NCBI RefSeq assembly: GCF_031143425.1
Contig: NC_090447.1
Location: forward strand, 847,669,760 to 847,733,759
DNA from: Pleurodeles waltl
Taxonomy: Eukaryota > Chordata > Amphibia > Caudata > Salamandridae
Direction: 5' to 3'
Length of the DNA: 64,000 nucleotides
The stretch's first letter is position 1, and each line of letters starts with the position of its first letter. Made by a program: the position numbers and the translations under genes. Below, piece after piece: positions 43,516 through 55,309 of this stretch. Below the pieces are notes generated by a model. The model was not told the origin of the DNA and ran no database searches. It worked only from the letters and a program-made list of their open reading frames with translations.

Positions 43516-44528
43516 GGGAAACATCCTTTTTTACAACTTTTTTTCCCCGAAAGTCGTGGTTAACGAAAGCGCAACAACCACGACTCCGTTTTTTTGTGCC
43601 TTAACTACGTATGTTCTGAACAACAAACATGCGTGGTTAAGGTACAAAGAAGGGAGTTGGCGAAGGTAAGTGGGGGGTTTTAGGTTTTGGGGTGGGGTTG
43701 GGGGGGTGGGGCGTTTTTGGTTTTGGGGAGTGGGTGGGGGGTTACGGGGTTTTAGGTTTTGGGGTGGGTTTGGGGCGGTGGGGCGTTTTTGGTTTTGGGG
43801 AGGGGGTGGGGGGTCAGGGGCTTTTAGGTTTTGGGGTGGGGTTGGGGGGTGGGGGCGTTTTTGGTTTTGGGGAGTGGGTGGGGGTTAGGGGGGTTTTGGG
43901 GTGGGGTTGGGGGGGTGGGGCGTTTTTGGTTTTGGGGAGTGGGTGGGGGGTCAGGGGCTTTTAGGTTTTGGGGTGGGGTTGGGTGGGTGGGGCGTTTTTG
44001 TTATTGGGGAGGTGGTGGGGGTTAGGGGGTTTTTGGTTTTGGGGTGGGGTTGGGGGGGTGAGGCATTTTTGGTTTTGGGGAGGGGGTGGGGGTTAGGGGG
44101 TTTTAGGTTTTGGGGTGGGGTTGGGGGGGTGGGGTGTTTTTGGTTTTGGGGAGGGGGTGGGGGGTCTGGGGGTTTTAGGTTTTGGGGTGGGGTTGGGGGG
44201 GTGGGGCATTTTTGGTTTTGGGGAGGGGGTGGGGGTTAGGGGGTTTTAGGTTTTGGGGTGGGGTTGGGGGGGTGAGGCGTTTTTGGTTTTGGGGAGGGGG
44301 TGGGGGGTCAGGGGGTTTTAGGTTCTGGGGTGGGGTTGGGGGGGTGGGGTGAGGGATGTAGGGTGAATTATGCCTATTACTAATGCTTTTATCAGGAATG
44401 CCTTTACAACGAAATATTGTTGTTAAGGCATTCGTGGTAAAATCATTAGTAGTAGCAACGAGGTCGGTGTTCCGACCTCGTTGTTAAGGCAGTAGTTGTT
44501 TTTGAAGTCATTGTTTCGTCATACAATC
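43516..44528. mobile_element. Hairpin element with G-rich minisatellite core, 9-bp direct repeats at its edges
   Basis: GAGGATATC occurs at 43507-43515 and 44529-44537. Left side hairpins: GTCGTGGTT/AACCACGAC (~43553-43582) and a TTAACTACG...CGTGGTTAA pair. Right side: GAATGCCTT/AAGGCATTC (~44396-44433) and AACGAGGTCGG/CCGACCTCGTT (~44457-44483). The two sides enclose a 72-bp G-rich tandem repeat. No clear terminal inverted repeat, so the class is open; 9-bp duplications are typical of Mutator-like elements. Confidence 0.5.
43670..44350 (+). repeat. G-rich minisatellite, ~72-bp period, ~9 copies
   Basis: TTTTAGGTTTTGGGGTGGGG starts at about 43679, 43751, 43823, then 43960, 44102, 44174, 44245 and 44317, with two degenerate copies between. 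Spacing is 71-72 bp with one unit of ~66. The plus strand is nearly free of C and has dense G3-G7 runs. Confidence 0.95.
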
Positions 44529-44539
44529 GAGGATATCTC

Positions 44540-45722
44540 TTTGATGTACTAGCCAAATTTCAAACTGCTACATACAGATCCCCAAGCCAGAAGTGAAAGT
44601 AATAAATCAAGAACAAATGATCCCTCAAAGGGCTGGTTCAATCGAACTTGCTCTCTAGCACATAAACAACTTAAACGAGCCCTTGCAGAAAACCCCAGTT
44701 GTCAGGAGGAAATTAATCCTGCAGGAATGTTTACAGGAAGTCTTTAGAACAAAGGAAAGCTGAGAATAGAAGGGAAGCATGAGAGGGCTTGGAGAAGGTA
44801 ACTATAACAAAGGATAATATCAATATTGGGAAGATTGGGAACAAACCCTTCTTTCAGGATATAATAAACCTAGTGTCAGCACTAACATCAATGTCAACTC
44901 TTGGGTAGAGCATTTTACTCTTCTGTTTAAAGGTTAAAGGGATATTGAAGCTTCAGTAACTCCTGCTGAACCAGTGTTGAGCCAGGAAGAACTCTAAAGT
45001 CAGTCAATTCAGGTAAAGGATGTAGTAGCAGCAATTATTCAAAGCCGAGCTGGTAAAGCACCTGGCCCAAACTGGGTCTCTATGGGTCTTTTTAAATTGA
45101 ACAATAAGTTGTGGGCACCCATTTTAACTAATGTTTTTAGGGCCGCTGTCACTGGGTACTTAGTTACATCATGGAAAGTGGCAGTGGTGGTACCAATTTT
45201 TTAAAAAGGAGACAAATCCTTCCCAGCTGCCGTCGACCAATACCTCTTTTGGACAGCTCATGTAAGAGCTTGGGTAGGATTATTGCAACCAAACAGGATG
45301 TGTTAATAGAAGAGTAGCGGGCCCTAAAAAAACGGAAACTATGAGATTCCAACTGGGTGTACAGAGATAGCTAAAGTAGAAAATCTTACTTACCTTGGAA
45401 CTGAGTCTGATTCCAAAATGAGTTGGGACTTTTTATGTAGAGCATGTTCCCTGCACTTTCAGAGATCAATTGTTTTAAAATGTTTCAAGAAGGCTGGGTG
45501 AAAACCGGTGAAAGAACATTCTGCAATTTATAACGCTAAATGTGTTGCAATAGCGACCTGTGGTACAGGTGTGTGGCGTTATAAAAAAGAAGATTCCCTT
45601 CAGATATTAGAAAATAAGTTCCTTCATAATTTGATGGCAGTTCTACAGTCCCTTTTTACTAATGTTTGTCATATGAACTTGGAGCAAGCTATACATAGGA
45701 CAGAATTAAAATCGGACCGCTA
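44540..45722 (+). pseudogene. Non-LTR retrotransposon (APE-type, not L1), 5' half
   Basis: Fragments in several frames follow the linker-RT order of CR1/Jockey/L2-like LINEs: WFNRTCSLAHKQLKRAL near 44640, NINVNSWVEHFTLLF near 44890, VVAAIIQSRAGKAPGPNW near 45030, SWKVAVVVPIF with KGDKSFPA near 45180. Then after a deletion that removes the RT palm come YLGTESDSKMSWDF and SAIYNAKCVAIATCGTGVW (45508 on). It is interrupted by L1 number 3 within HRTELKSDR. The clade is not resolved. Confidence 0.6.
45709..45722 (+). repeat. Target site duplication of L1 number 3, left copy
   Basis: AAATCGGACCGCTA. The partner at 51524-51537 is AAATCAAACCACTA. The three differences are all G to A, two of them in CpG. 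Confidence 0.7.
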
Positions 45723-46361
45723 TGGGGGGCGTGGCTGAGGTGTCAAGATGGCAGCAGCACTTTAGTAGTGCTCCAGACCCCTCCATCATCCGTCCTCGTT
45801 AAAGCCCTGTTACCACTGTTTTTATGACGCCTACAGCACCATGGACAATCTGGGGTGATCCGGTATGCCTATCGACTAGCGCAACTAATAAGGTAGAGCA
45901 CCAAAAAGGCTGATTCCTGTGAGAACAGGCCACCCCCAAAATGGTCCACCTGCCTGTTTGATGATTCACACTGGAGACAGTGGCACCCAATAGACTGAGG
46001 AGGATATTTGGAATCAGACCTGCCCACAGGGTGGCACTGTGCGGGAAGGGCAGCGGCACAGACACAACACAGTGGGAGAGAGAGACCGCTTTAGCCATCG
46101 GGCCTGTCGTGGCTTGGTAGACTGAAAGTAGAACCCAGGAGACTCGGGCAGAGAGTCTGTCCACCTGGGAGCAGAGCCATAACTCGCAAGCCACGTATCT
46201 GGAACACCCAGTTAAGGAGCCCCACATAGACTTGAGCTGGGCCCTAGAGTGGCAGACGCTGGACCCCGTAGTACTTCTTTCTGCTGCCGCAAGTTGTAGG
46301 ACAATAGTAGGCCATAATTGGCAAGGATAAACTGGCCCAGTCAACTTCAGCACAAACACGC

Positions 46362-47116
46362 ATGGACCAATTCACCACGGGTGCGAGCTCGACCTCTACC
46401 GGAGAGGGGAGACCAGAGAGGAAGCCCCTGCCAGCAGGAGACTTATCTACCATTCTCCTGGCAATACACTCCTCCCAAATGGCAGTGGAGACAAAAATTG
46501 GGGCGGTCAGAGTTGATGTGGTCCTGGTGCGTCAGGATCTCTGCAATGCAACAGCAAGGATCCCGGAAGCGGTATCCAGACTGTCCACCGTGGAAGATGA
46601 AATGAGTGCCCTTAAATCTCAAGTTTCCCAGCTTCTAGTGTGGATGTCTGAGTTACACTGTAGAGCAGAAGACGCGGAAAAACACTCACAACGCAATAAC
46701 ATCAGCATAATTGGAATTCTTGAAAACACAGAGACATCTTCACTTGCCTCTTCCCTAGAGGACTGGTTTAAAACCTGGGTACTGCCAAACCACCTCACAC
46801 TTTGGTTTGCCATAGAGCGGGCTCATAGGGCACTACAGGCTAGGCCTCCCGCGGATCATCACCAAGGCCAGTGATACTTCGATTCATCAATTATAAAGAC
46901 AGGGATGTGGTGCTTCAAGAGGCCCGGTCCCAGGACGAGCTGCACTGCAATGGAGTGAAAGTCTTTGTGTTCCTGGATTACACCAGAGAGGTCCAACAGC
47001 AACGCCATTCCTATGCAAAAGTCAAGCAGAAATTGAAGGCAATGAAAGTGCCTTACCGTCTTCTCTTCCCGGCTTGCCTCAGAGTGGTACATGCCAATAA
47101 AACCCATTTTTTTTAG
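46362..47116 (+). pseudogene. L1 ORF1p with one frameshift
   Basis: Starts MDQFTTGASST. The coiled coil (AVETKIGAVRVDVVLVRQDL, VSRLSTVEDEMSALKSQVSQ) runs to about residue 100. The RRM begins AEKHSQRNNISIIGILEN. A frameshift near 46860 moves the C-terminal domain into the frame starting at 46871: RFINYKDRDVVLQEARS, VFVFLDYTREVQQQR and LKAMKVPYRLLFPACLRV. About 250 residues in all, short against usual L1 ORF1p. Only this one lesion separates the parts. Confidence 0.8.
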
Positions 47117-47699
47117 ACTCCTACAGCAGCATGGGCATCGCTGACGAAGGAGAGCCCGCTGACAACCTCCGGACACGACCCCTGCCAGGGCCGTATGGTA
47201 CCTGGTCTGGATGGCCAGCCATCATGGCTGAAGAGCCAGCGACAGAGCATTCGTTCCTGGAGGCGTAGAACGCAGCGAGGGTCCCGTTCGGGTTCTCCCC
47301 TGGCACAATTGCAGGATGGGACCACCTGCCCGGCTCCTTCTGGAGAAACTATCATAAATGACTCCCAAGGGGCTATGGCATGGCTATCAGCATTAGGTTA
47401 GGTTGGGTTTAAGATCTTAAAGATTTATATGTTCTATAAGGGTGACAGATGCTTCTGGGGGGAAGTATGGGGTGGGGCGGGAGTTGGGGGGTTTGGGGGC
47501 ACGTACCATGTTGGGCAGCACCTATTGTTATTGGGAGTTGTCATTTGTTTCTTTACTATATCAGGTACACGGGGACCTAGACATACACTTAACCTGTTTG
47601 GGTACAGTTGCAGACACAAAGGCGAAAGTCCCACTTACCTGATCCATGACCCAGACGGTACTGAAATAGATTGCAGTGTTCCTTTGAGTTACAAACACA

Positions 47700-50600
47700 T
47701 AAATGGTAGGTCCAATACAAGTTCTTTCATGGAATGTTAACGGATTCCTGGATAAGATCAAGCGTACAGTAATTCTTGCATACGCCCACCACTATCAACC
47801 CGATCTGCTTCTGCTTCAAGATACCGACCTACTTGGGGACCATTGCCTCTTCCTGGCATGCAAAGGCTTTGACAGGGTTTGCCATGCAGGTTTGTCCTTG
47901 GGTGGAGAGGGGTAGCTATAATGATGCACCGCTCCTTCCCCATGGTGGTTACAAAGGTACAGTGTGATCAACAGGGGCGGTTTTTGGTCCTGTCCGGGCG
48001 AGTCGAAGGGTGCACACTTAACGTTGTAAGTGTATACACCCCTCCGGCGTCCCTGCATACAGTCCTAAAGGACCTCACCAAAATACTCCTTGACTTGCCC
48101 CAAAGGAGCACTCTGATAGGTGGAGACTTTAATGCAGTCCCTGACCCCCTGCAGGACACCTCAGGACCCCCCCTGAGCCATAGGCAAGTGGCAGCCTCAA
48201 GCCTAACAAACTGGTTGGCATCCCTGGGGCTGTGCAATGTATGGAGAAATTGGCACTCATAGCACCGTCGGTTTTCTCACACTTCAGCAGCGCATCGTTT
48301 GCAGTCCAGGATAGACCTCATAGTACTAACGGCTATGGACTGAAGTCACCTCACACACATTGAGATTCTTTCCCAGGGTATCTCAGAACATGCACCGAAT
48401 CGGCTTGTGCTGGGATCAGCACATGCAGTATCCCGCCCGATGTGGCGGTTAAATGCATGGTATTTACAGCATAAATCTTTTGCCCAACAATTGCAGAATG
48501 TTATTCAGGACTACTTTTCCCTCAACACAGATTCAGTCTCATTGGTGGGTACTCTTTGGAGGGCGAGCAAAGCAGTGGTAAGGGAAGCGCCAGGGGTCCG
48601 CTCTAGAGAGAGACGACACAGAGGCCTTCACATCACCAGCTTAGAAGCCTGAGCCCTCCGACTTGAAGCTAAACAATCTACGCTGCCAAATGAGGAGGTA
48701 ACCTGGCAACCTTTGCTTATACAGGAAGAAATACGCGACCTATCCCTGGAGCAGCTAAACACCTTTGGCATGCCTCCACTGCCCTTGTATATGGGTTGGG
48801 GGACAAAAATGGGAAACTACTCTACTGGTTGGTTTCACACCACCACTCATCTACAATCATTCCCGAAGTTAGCAGTACACAGGGGAAGAGGTCACCAAGC
48901 TACAAGATGTGGCAGATACATTTGCCTCTTACTATGGTGAGCTGTATAAGGCCTCCCCGACGATTAACCCAGATCAAGCCAGTCAATTTCTGACAGATGC
49001 AATCACTTTAATGGGTACAGGAAAGATTCCCGGACCCGATGGGTTTCCCTTGGAGTACTAGAAAGTGTTTAAAGATGGTTTGATGCCTAAACCTAAGGCC
49101 CTACATGATGAAGTGGTCCAGTTAGGTTCCTTCCCAGAAGGAATGGATATAGCCACCATTGTGGTGCTTCCCAAGACACAGCCTACGACATGGTCCTGTG
49201 AGGATTACAAGCCAATCTCACTTATCAACAGTGAGATAAAAATGTATGCCAAAATTCTTGCGATCTGTCTTACGAGAGTCCTGCCACTACTAATTGACCC
49301 TGACCAATGTGGCTTTATGACTAACTGGAGTACAAGTCATTGTATACGTCGTCTCCATGTCGCGCTGGCACAGTGTCAATGTATTCCCTCCGATTTGGTA
49401 TTTCTTTTTGTTGATTTTGAAAAGGCTTTTGATACAGTGGGCTGGGAATACCTACAATTGGTGCTAACCCGTGCTGGCATGGGATCCCAATTTAGCCGGA
49501 TGGTCCATGCCCTATACATCAACCCAGTGACCCGAGTTTGGGTAATGGCACACCATTCGTCAGGGGAGGCGTCAGGGCTGCCCCTTATCCCCTCTTCTAT
49601 TTGCTCTGGCCATCAAGCCTCTAGCATGCTTGGTTAGGATAGATCCAATATACCAAGGGTGGAACTGGAACCACACTTATGAGGATTGTGTAGCACTGTA
49701 TGCAGATGACATCCTCCTATACATGGCAAACCCCAGTGAGGCTGGCTCACGGAGCCCTCACCTTATGCACTGCTTTGAGGAGGCGTCAGGCCTACAAATG
49801 AATCTTGCTAAATCAGTGCTAGTGCCATTGGCACCTTCGCGGGACTGCTATGCATGGCAAGATATGGTGCCTATCCATCGACTGAGTTTTAAATACCCGG
49901 GTATCTGGGTGGCTCTCCTCCCCGAGCTGACATGGACCCTGAACATGGCTCCGCTGGTGTCTCAGGCTAAAGCGGACTTGGCGCAATGGCAATCGCTGCC
50001 ATTAAATGTTCTGGGTCGTGTGGCACTGTATAAAGTGATGATACTGCCCCGGTTCTTATATGTTCTTCAGAACTTTCCACTTCCAATCACATGTTCCTGG
50101 TTCTGGGTGTAGATCGAGCGGCAGCCTAATTTCTTTGGCGTGGAGCTAGACAGTGAATTGCACTGCAGCCCTGCCAGAGGGGCACTTATGATGGGGGGAT
50201 GGGCATGGTCAACCTACACCTGTCTACTTGGCGACACAACTTTTGGTCATTCACAAATGGTTTAATGGGGGTTGGGCCGACCCTGCATATCAACTCAAAC
50301 TGACCTCTTTTGAGCTTCCCGCAGATATTAGCGCTGATCTCTGGCTCCCCGCTGACCAGTGACCAGAGTGGTTTTCCTCGCTTGGCGAGCAGCCCTACAT
50401 CATAGACGTTGGGAGAACATTATCACCCAGCATACCCCCCTATCGCATGGTACTTGGCTGAAAGAGTCAACAGCTCTGCATGGATTCAGGAAATGGGATT
50501 TCCTGGGCATATCTCTGATGGGATATGCTTGGAAAGGGGGCTCCACGAGGACCTTTCAGGACCTACAAACCACCCATCATCTTGCCCACACACAGTTCTA

Positions 50601-51074
50601 TAAATACCTTCAGCTTGGTCACGCTCTTCACATACAACTGCCACACGCTGACACCCTGCCAGAACATAGTTCACTAGAGGCCAAGTTGCTTATGGGGGCT
50701 CTAGGGACAGGGGGTGTATCCCAATTATATAGAATGTTAATCAACAATGCCCCGGGTGACCTGGATCATCTTAGAGACCGATGGGAAGGCCGGCTGTGTC
50801 CCCTGGAGGAAATGGACTGGCAAGATGCTCTGATGGCGCCAAGGCTAATAACTATATCGTCCAGACTGCGATTGATACAATTGTACTTTCTGTATGGGTC
50901 ATACCTCTCTCCAGCGTGACTGCATCGGACAGGACTCCAGTCAACCCCCCACTGACCCACTGTCCTAGGTGCTGTGAAGGACCTGCTGACTTCTTTCACA
51001 TGAGATGGGGATGTCCCCGAATTGCACATTACAAGAAGAAGATTTTTCTAGAGCTGCATTCAGTAATGGGGTGA
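47700..51074 (+). pseudogene. L1 ORF2 (endonuclease, RT, zinc knuckle), frameshifted
   Basis: Endonuclease: VLSWNVNGFLDKIK, LLLLQDTDLLG (canonical QETHL changed to QDTDL, so the catalytic Glu is Asp), then in a new frame VVSVYTPPAS and LIGGDFNAVPDP. RT: ISLINSEIKMYAKILA, DQCGFMTNWSTSH, FLFVDFEKAFDTVGWEYL (catalytic Asp intact), a 3-nt loss in the GVRQGCPLSP box, and CVALYADDILLYMA with YADD intact at ~49697-49708. Further on: GRVALYKVMILPRFLYVLQ, then RTFQDLQTTHHLAHTQFYKYLQL, and the CPRCCEGPADFFHMRWGCP knuckle at ~50965-51020. At least five frame breaks. Confidence 0.85.
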
Positions 51075-51497
51075 GGGCAACAACTGTCTCTGGCGTTGGT
51101 CTTGCTAGGAGTAATGAAGGGGACGGAGGGCTCGCTGGCAGAACAAACCTTTATGGGTACTGCATTGATGGTGGCAAAATGAGACATTGCAACTCCTTTG
51201 GAACTCCTCCAATAGCCCGTCCCTTCTGGAGTGGACGCGCGGGATCGACTGGTGTGCCAGACAGGAAAAACCAGTCTATGAGCAAGGGGATGCCCTGGCA
51301 AATATGCAAAGGTGTGTGGGAAAAGGCTGGGTCTCCTACCATGAACGTCCAGGGATATAAAGTACTTGGTGTCAGCGAGTGTGGACTAATCTTGCATCTA
51401 GGGGTTATATCTAGAGATATATGGTTATCTGTATGTCATGAATCCAATTTTGGAAATATGATGTATCTACCTTGTGTTTCCTTTTCCTTCAAAAATC

Positions 51498-51503
51498 AAT
51501 AAA
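51498..51503 (+). promoter_or_regulatory. L1 polyadenylation signal
   Basis: AATAAA ~10 bp before the A-rich tail and the target duplication. Confidence 0.7.
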
Positions 51504-51537
51504 AAGTGTTTATAAAAAAAAACAAATCAAACCACTA

Positions 51538-52250
51538 CTACTGGTAGAATCTGGTTGACCCTGGAAGTAAGTCTCATGAGGGAGATCAGACAAGATTGTC
51601 TACGATTGTATAATGCTCGGGCCATCCTCTGGTTGAAATATGTAAAATCTGTTTTTATGATATTAGGTTCTGAAGTGTACTTAACAAATCCAGAATCTAT
51701 TACAAGGAGTACTAAACCGGTGATTAAAAAGTTGTTTTACAAGATGAGAGAAAAAGGAAGTCAGCGGGTTTTCTTCCAGTCCCAGACAGCTCTGAACACA
51801 TAGCTCATTAAAGTGAAGCTTGGAGTTTTATCTTACACTAGTTCACAATCAGAGGTTCTGATTTTATCTTACCAGGTTCCATTTTAATTTAATTCATTTT
51901 CTTGTTTCACATCCCTCCCAGGGTACCTGGTTTGTTAATCTCCCTAACTGTGTCTGTGATTCCGTCACAAAACAGAGCACATTAAACTTTATGCTGTTTT
52001 GTAATATGTACTCTTTGCACAGGAAGCACTTTCTGGTTCTTATTCTCCATGCAGCCAACTGTAGACAGCACAGGACAGTCCTAATGAGGCTGCAAAAGCT
52101 GGATACCCACCAGATTTGTTATGCAGTGATTAATTTCATCAAATGTGCATTCGTCATAAGGAAAAGTCATAGACAAGCTTCGGACACATGATGTGTCTCA
52201 AACCTGAGAATGTGGCTAAATGATATATTTTATATTTTTTAGCATTTGAA
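51538..52250 (+). pseudogene. Non-LTR retrotransposon (same copy as 44540-45722), 3' half
   Basis: Resumes after the L1 with VSLMREIRQDCLRLYNARAI, LWLKYVKSVFMILGSEVY, and, near 51975-52170, LFCNMYSLHRKHFLV and LQKLDTHQICYAVINFIKCA, a C-terminal domain of CR1-like type. Several stops. The end is taken where the MITE at 52257 begins. Confidence 0.6.
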
Positions 52251-52256
52251 TACTTA

Positions 52257-52523
52257 GGAGCATATTTAAGGAAAATGACGCTGTACCAAGTGCAGCCCAA
52301 CTTTTCTTGCACTCCTTAGCACCCACCTAACGCCACCATGTATGGGCCATGATTAAAATACGGCGCACCATGGCGGTAGTTAGGGAACTGGCGTCAAACT
52401 TTTTTACGCTAGTGCGGCGCTTTGCAGGATTAGCATCAAAAATTCAGACACTAATTCTGCAAAGCACCCACAGGCCCATCGTAAGCAATGAAAGTCTCCT
52501 TTTAACGCCTGCTTTGAGCAGGG
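52257..52523. mobile_element. MITE of the CATATTTA family, 3' truncated
   Basis: TTA (52254-52256) then GGAGCATATTTAAGGAAA. Collinear with the complement of 38891-39360: CACCATGGCGGTAGTTAG, ACGCTAGTG, TTTAACGCCTGCTTTGAGCAGG. Sequence after ~52523 is unrelated, so the right end is lost. Confidence 0.75.
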
Positions 52524-53052
52524 AACAGCTTAGGCTTGGGAGAGACACCCTGGCAAACTGACCAGTTACAACCTGTTTCTTTCAACCCTGACCTAAAATA
52601 CCCAGCATTTTTTAATACTTCTTGCACAGCGGGAGGGGTTTTTCCAGAAAGCCCTTTCCTCATTTGTTTAAGATAAATAAGAGACCCATGTTGACAGTGG
52701 AAGATTCAGAGACCTCAATCAGGATTTTAGACGTCGAATGCCTGATATATTTCCTGTGAAGGTAGAGTTCTCTTTCTCATTTCAGTCGAACAGGGTCATC
52801 GACTTGCTGGCAGGAGAAAGATGAAGCACCAGACAGGCCCTACGGTGATGCATTTTTACTAATTATTTGCTTTGCATTGTGTATGAATATATAAACACAT
52901 ACCAATATAAGTGTTTGTATCCTTGCATGTATATATTTGCTGTTTATAGATTGAAGAGTCCTTGTACATGGTCTTACTTCATTGTTGCACATTTTAAAGG
53001 TACACTTTTGGCTATACGGGACTTTCTTCACGAGCCTTGCAAAAAGATATAA
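52524..53052. other. Unassigned sequence
   Basis: No ORF with a recognisable product, no clear repeat ends. Confidence 0.3.
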
Positions 53053-53055
53053 TAA

Positions 53056-53245
53056 GGGGGTTATTCTAACTTTGGAGGAGGTGTTAATCCGTCCCAAAAG
53101 TGACGGAAAAGTGACGGATTTACCACCAGCCGTATTACGAGTCCATTATATCCTATGGAACTCGTAATACGGCTGGTGGTATATCCGTCACTTTACCATC
53201 ACTTTTGGGACGGATTAACACTCCTCCAAAGTTAGAATAACCCCC
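53056..53245. mobile_element. 190-bp near-perfect palindromic MITE
   Basis: TAA at 53053-53055 and 53246-53248. Arms of ~90 bp starting GGGGGTTATTCTAACTTTGG, with CACCAGCCGTATTACGAGT near the centre and a ~10-nt loop at ATTATATCC. By eye only about four to six mismatches or indels between arms. Confidence 0.95.
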
Positions 53246-53294
53246 TAAATGTCTTCTTCAGCTTAAGAGGTGCAAGTTTATCATTATCAAGGTT

Positions 53295-54999
53295 TGTTAG
53301 AAATGGGGTCTCTGGTTGGCAGTCAGTTTGTACTTTGTTCAAGCAGGGACCCTCACTCTAGTCAGGGCAATGGAGAGACACACTTAGATAACCCCTGGTC
53401 GTTCCCTTAGTAGCTTGGCACAAGCAGTCAGGCTTATCTCAAAGGCAATGTGTAAAGTATTTGTACCAACACACACAGTGATACAGTTAAAACACTACAG
53501 AATGGACACCACTCCCGTTTAGAAAAATAGGTAATATTTATCTAAATCAAACAAGACCAAAATGACAAAAATCCAAGATACACAAGTCAAGATATTAATT
53601 TTCAAAAGAATAAGAGTCCTACTATATAGAAAACAATGGAAACATTGATTTTACACAAAGTACTTGGTTTGTGTCAAAAATAAAGATGCGCGGGCGAGCC
53701 AGCATCGGAAAAGTCAGCGATGCGTCGCTTCCTTTCTCACATCTGAGGCCGTGCATTGTTTCTTTCCGATCGGGTCAGTGATGCGTCGTTTTTTCTCCCT
53801 CGCAAGAGAGCAATGGGTCAATTTTCTGGATGGGGCACCTCGGATCCACACAGGTTCCCAATGACTTTGACCCCCAAGGAAGATGCATGAGAAATCCGGT
53901 TGCACAGTGTTAGAAAACAGCGATGCGTGGGGTTTGTGTTGTTATCAGCAGCCGCAGGCGGGTGTTGCGTCATTTCTCCAGCTGAGATGCGTCGATCTCC
54001 CAGCCGTGATGCAGGTGGAGCATCACTTTTTGCCATGAAGTGGGTGGGGTGTCGTTTTTCAGCCGCGTTGTAGGTGGTGCATCGATATTTTTCCCCGCAT
54101 GGCGTTCTGTGTGTATATTTCAGTTCTTGTTCTGCCAACTTCACCTCTCAAGGGCACAGATACTGGGCAGGGCACCGCTTGGCAAGGCAGGAGTCTCAGA
54201 AGAGAGTCCAGGTACTGCCAGAGGAAGCCTTTGATGGCCCTGAGACTTTAAAACAGGAGGCAAGTACAATTTAAGCCCTTGGAGATTCTTCTCAAGCAGG
54301 AATGCACAACAAAGTAAAGTCTTCATCCTCTTTCAGGCAGAAGCAGCAATAGCAGGCCAACCCAGCAAAGCGCAGCGAAGGGCAAAGGGGCAGTACTCCT
54401 CCTCCAGCTCTTCAGCTCTTCTCCTTGCAGAGGTTCCTCTTGATTCCAGAAGTAATCTGAAAATCTGGGGTTTTGGGTCCACCACTTATACCCCTTTCTG
54501 CCTTTGAAGTAGACAAACTTCAAAAGAAAGTCTCAGTTGTTCACAGGATCCTGCCTTGCACAGGCCTGGCTCCAGACACACACCAGGGGGTTGGAGACTG
54601 CATTGTGTAAGGGCAGGCACAGCCCATTCATGTGTAAGTGGCCACTCCTCCCTCCACTCTGGCTCAGGTGGCCCATCAGGATATGCAGGCTACATCCCAG
54701 CTCCCTTTGTCTCACTCTGGGGGATTCACAAATAGTCCAACTGTCAGTCTGACCCAGACAGGGAATCCACAAATAGGCAGAGTCACAGAATGGTTTAAGC
54801 AGGAGAATGGCCACTTTCAAAAGTGGCATTTTCAAACTGACAATTTAAGAACCAACTTTACCAAAATATGTATTTTTAAATTGTGATTTCAGAGACACCA
54901 AACTCCAGATATCCATATGCTCCCAAAGGGAATCTGCACTTAAAAGTTATGTAACGGCAGCCCCCATGTTAACCTATGAGAGAGATAGGCCTTGCAACA
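53295..54999 (-). mobile_element. Solo LTR, type A, minus orientation
   Basis: Begins TGTTAGAAATGGGGTCTC (complement of the LTR end at 11285) and ends near CCTTGCAACA, giving TG...CA. Collinear with the complement of 9761-11285. Carries GATGCGTCG-type words at ~53719, 53779, 53921, 53985 and more. No matching 5-bp duplication at the ends I chose. The LTR may continue beyond Harbinger 2, which starts at 55011. Confidence 0.7.
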
Positions 55000-55309
55000 G
55001 TGAACACTAAGGGGCATATTTCTACTTTTTGACGCAAAACTGCGCCAACGCAGTTTTGCGTCAAAAATTTTAACGCTGGCTAACGCCATTTCTTTGCACC
55101 ACCTGGGCGTCAAATTTATACTTTGACGCTCCGTGGCGCAAACCACTGGTAAGAGTCATTTTTTTTTTACTCTAACCATTGTGCCACGTCGTAAAGAAAA
55201 ATTATGTTAACGCAGCGAAAATGGCTTTAATCCGGTTTACGATGTCGCAAACTAGATAGGTGACATTTTTCCCAGCAATAGTGTCAAAAAGCAGCGCAAA
55301 CACAGCAAA

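Larger units (their letters stand above)
45723..51523 (+). mobile_element. L1-type LINE 3, nearly full length, plus strand
   Basis: 5.8 kb from GGGGGCGTGGCTGAGG through ORF1 and ORF2 to AATAAAAAGTGTTTATAAAAAAAAAC. Flanked by diverged 14-bp target duplications and inserted in another LINE. It is the best preserved of the three L1 copies, but both ORFs have frameshifts. Confidence 0.85.

Noticed and set aside
43670..44239. Gly/Phe/Trp-rich repetitive proteins
   Set aside because: Translations of the 72-bp G-rich minisatellite. They are open in several frames because the strand lacks stop-forming bases.
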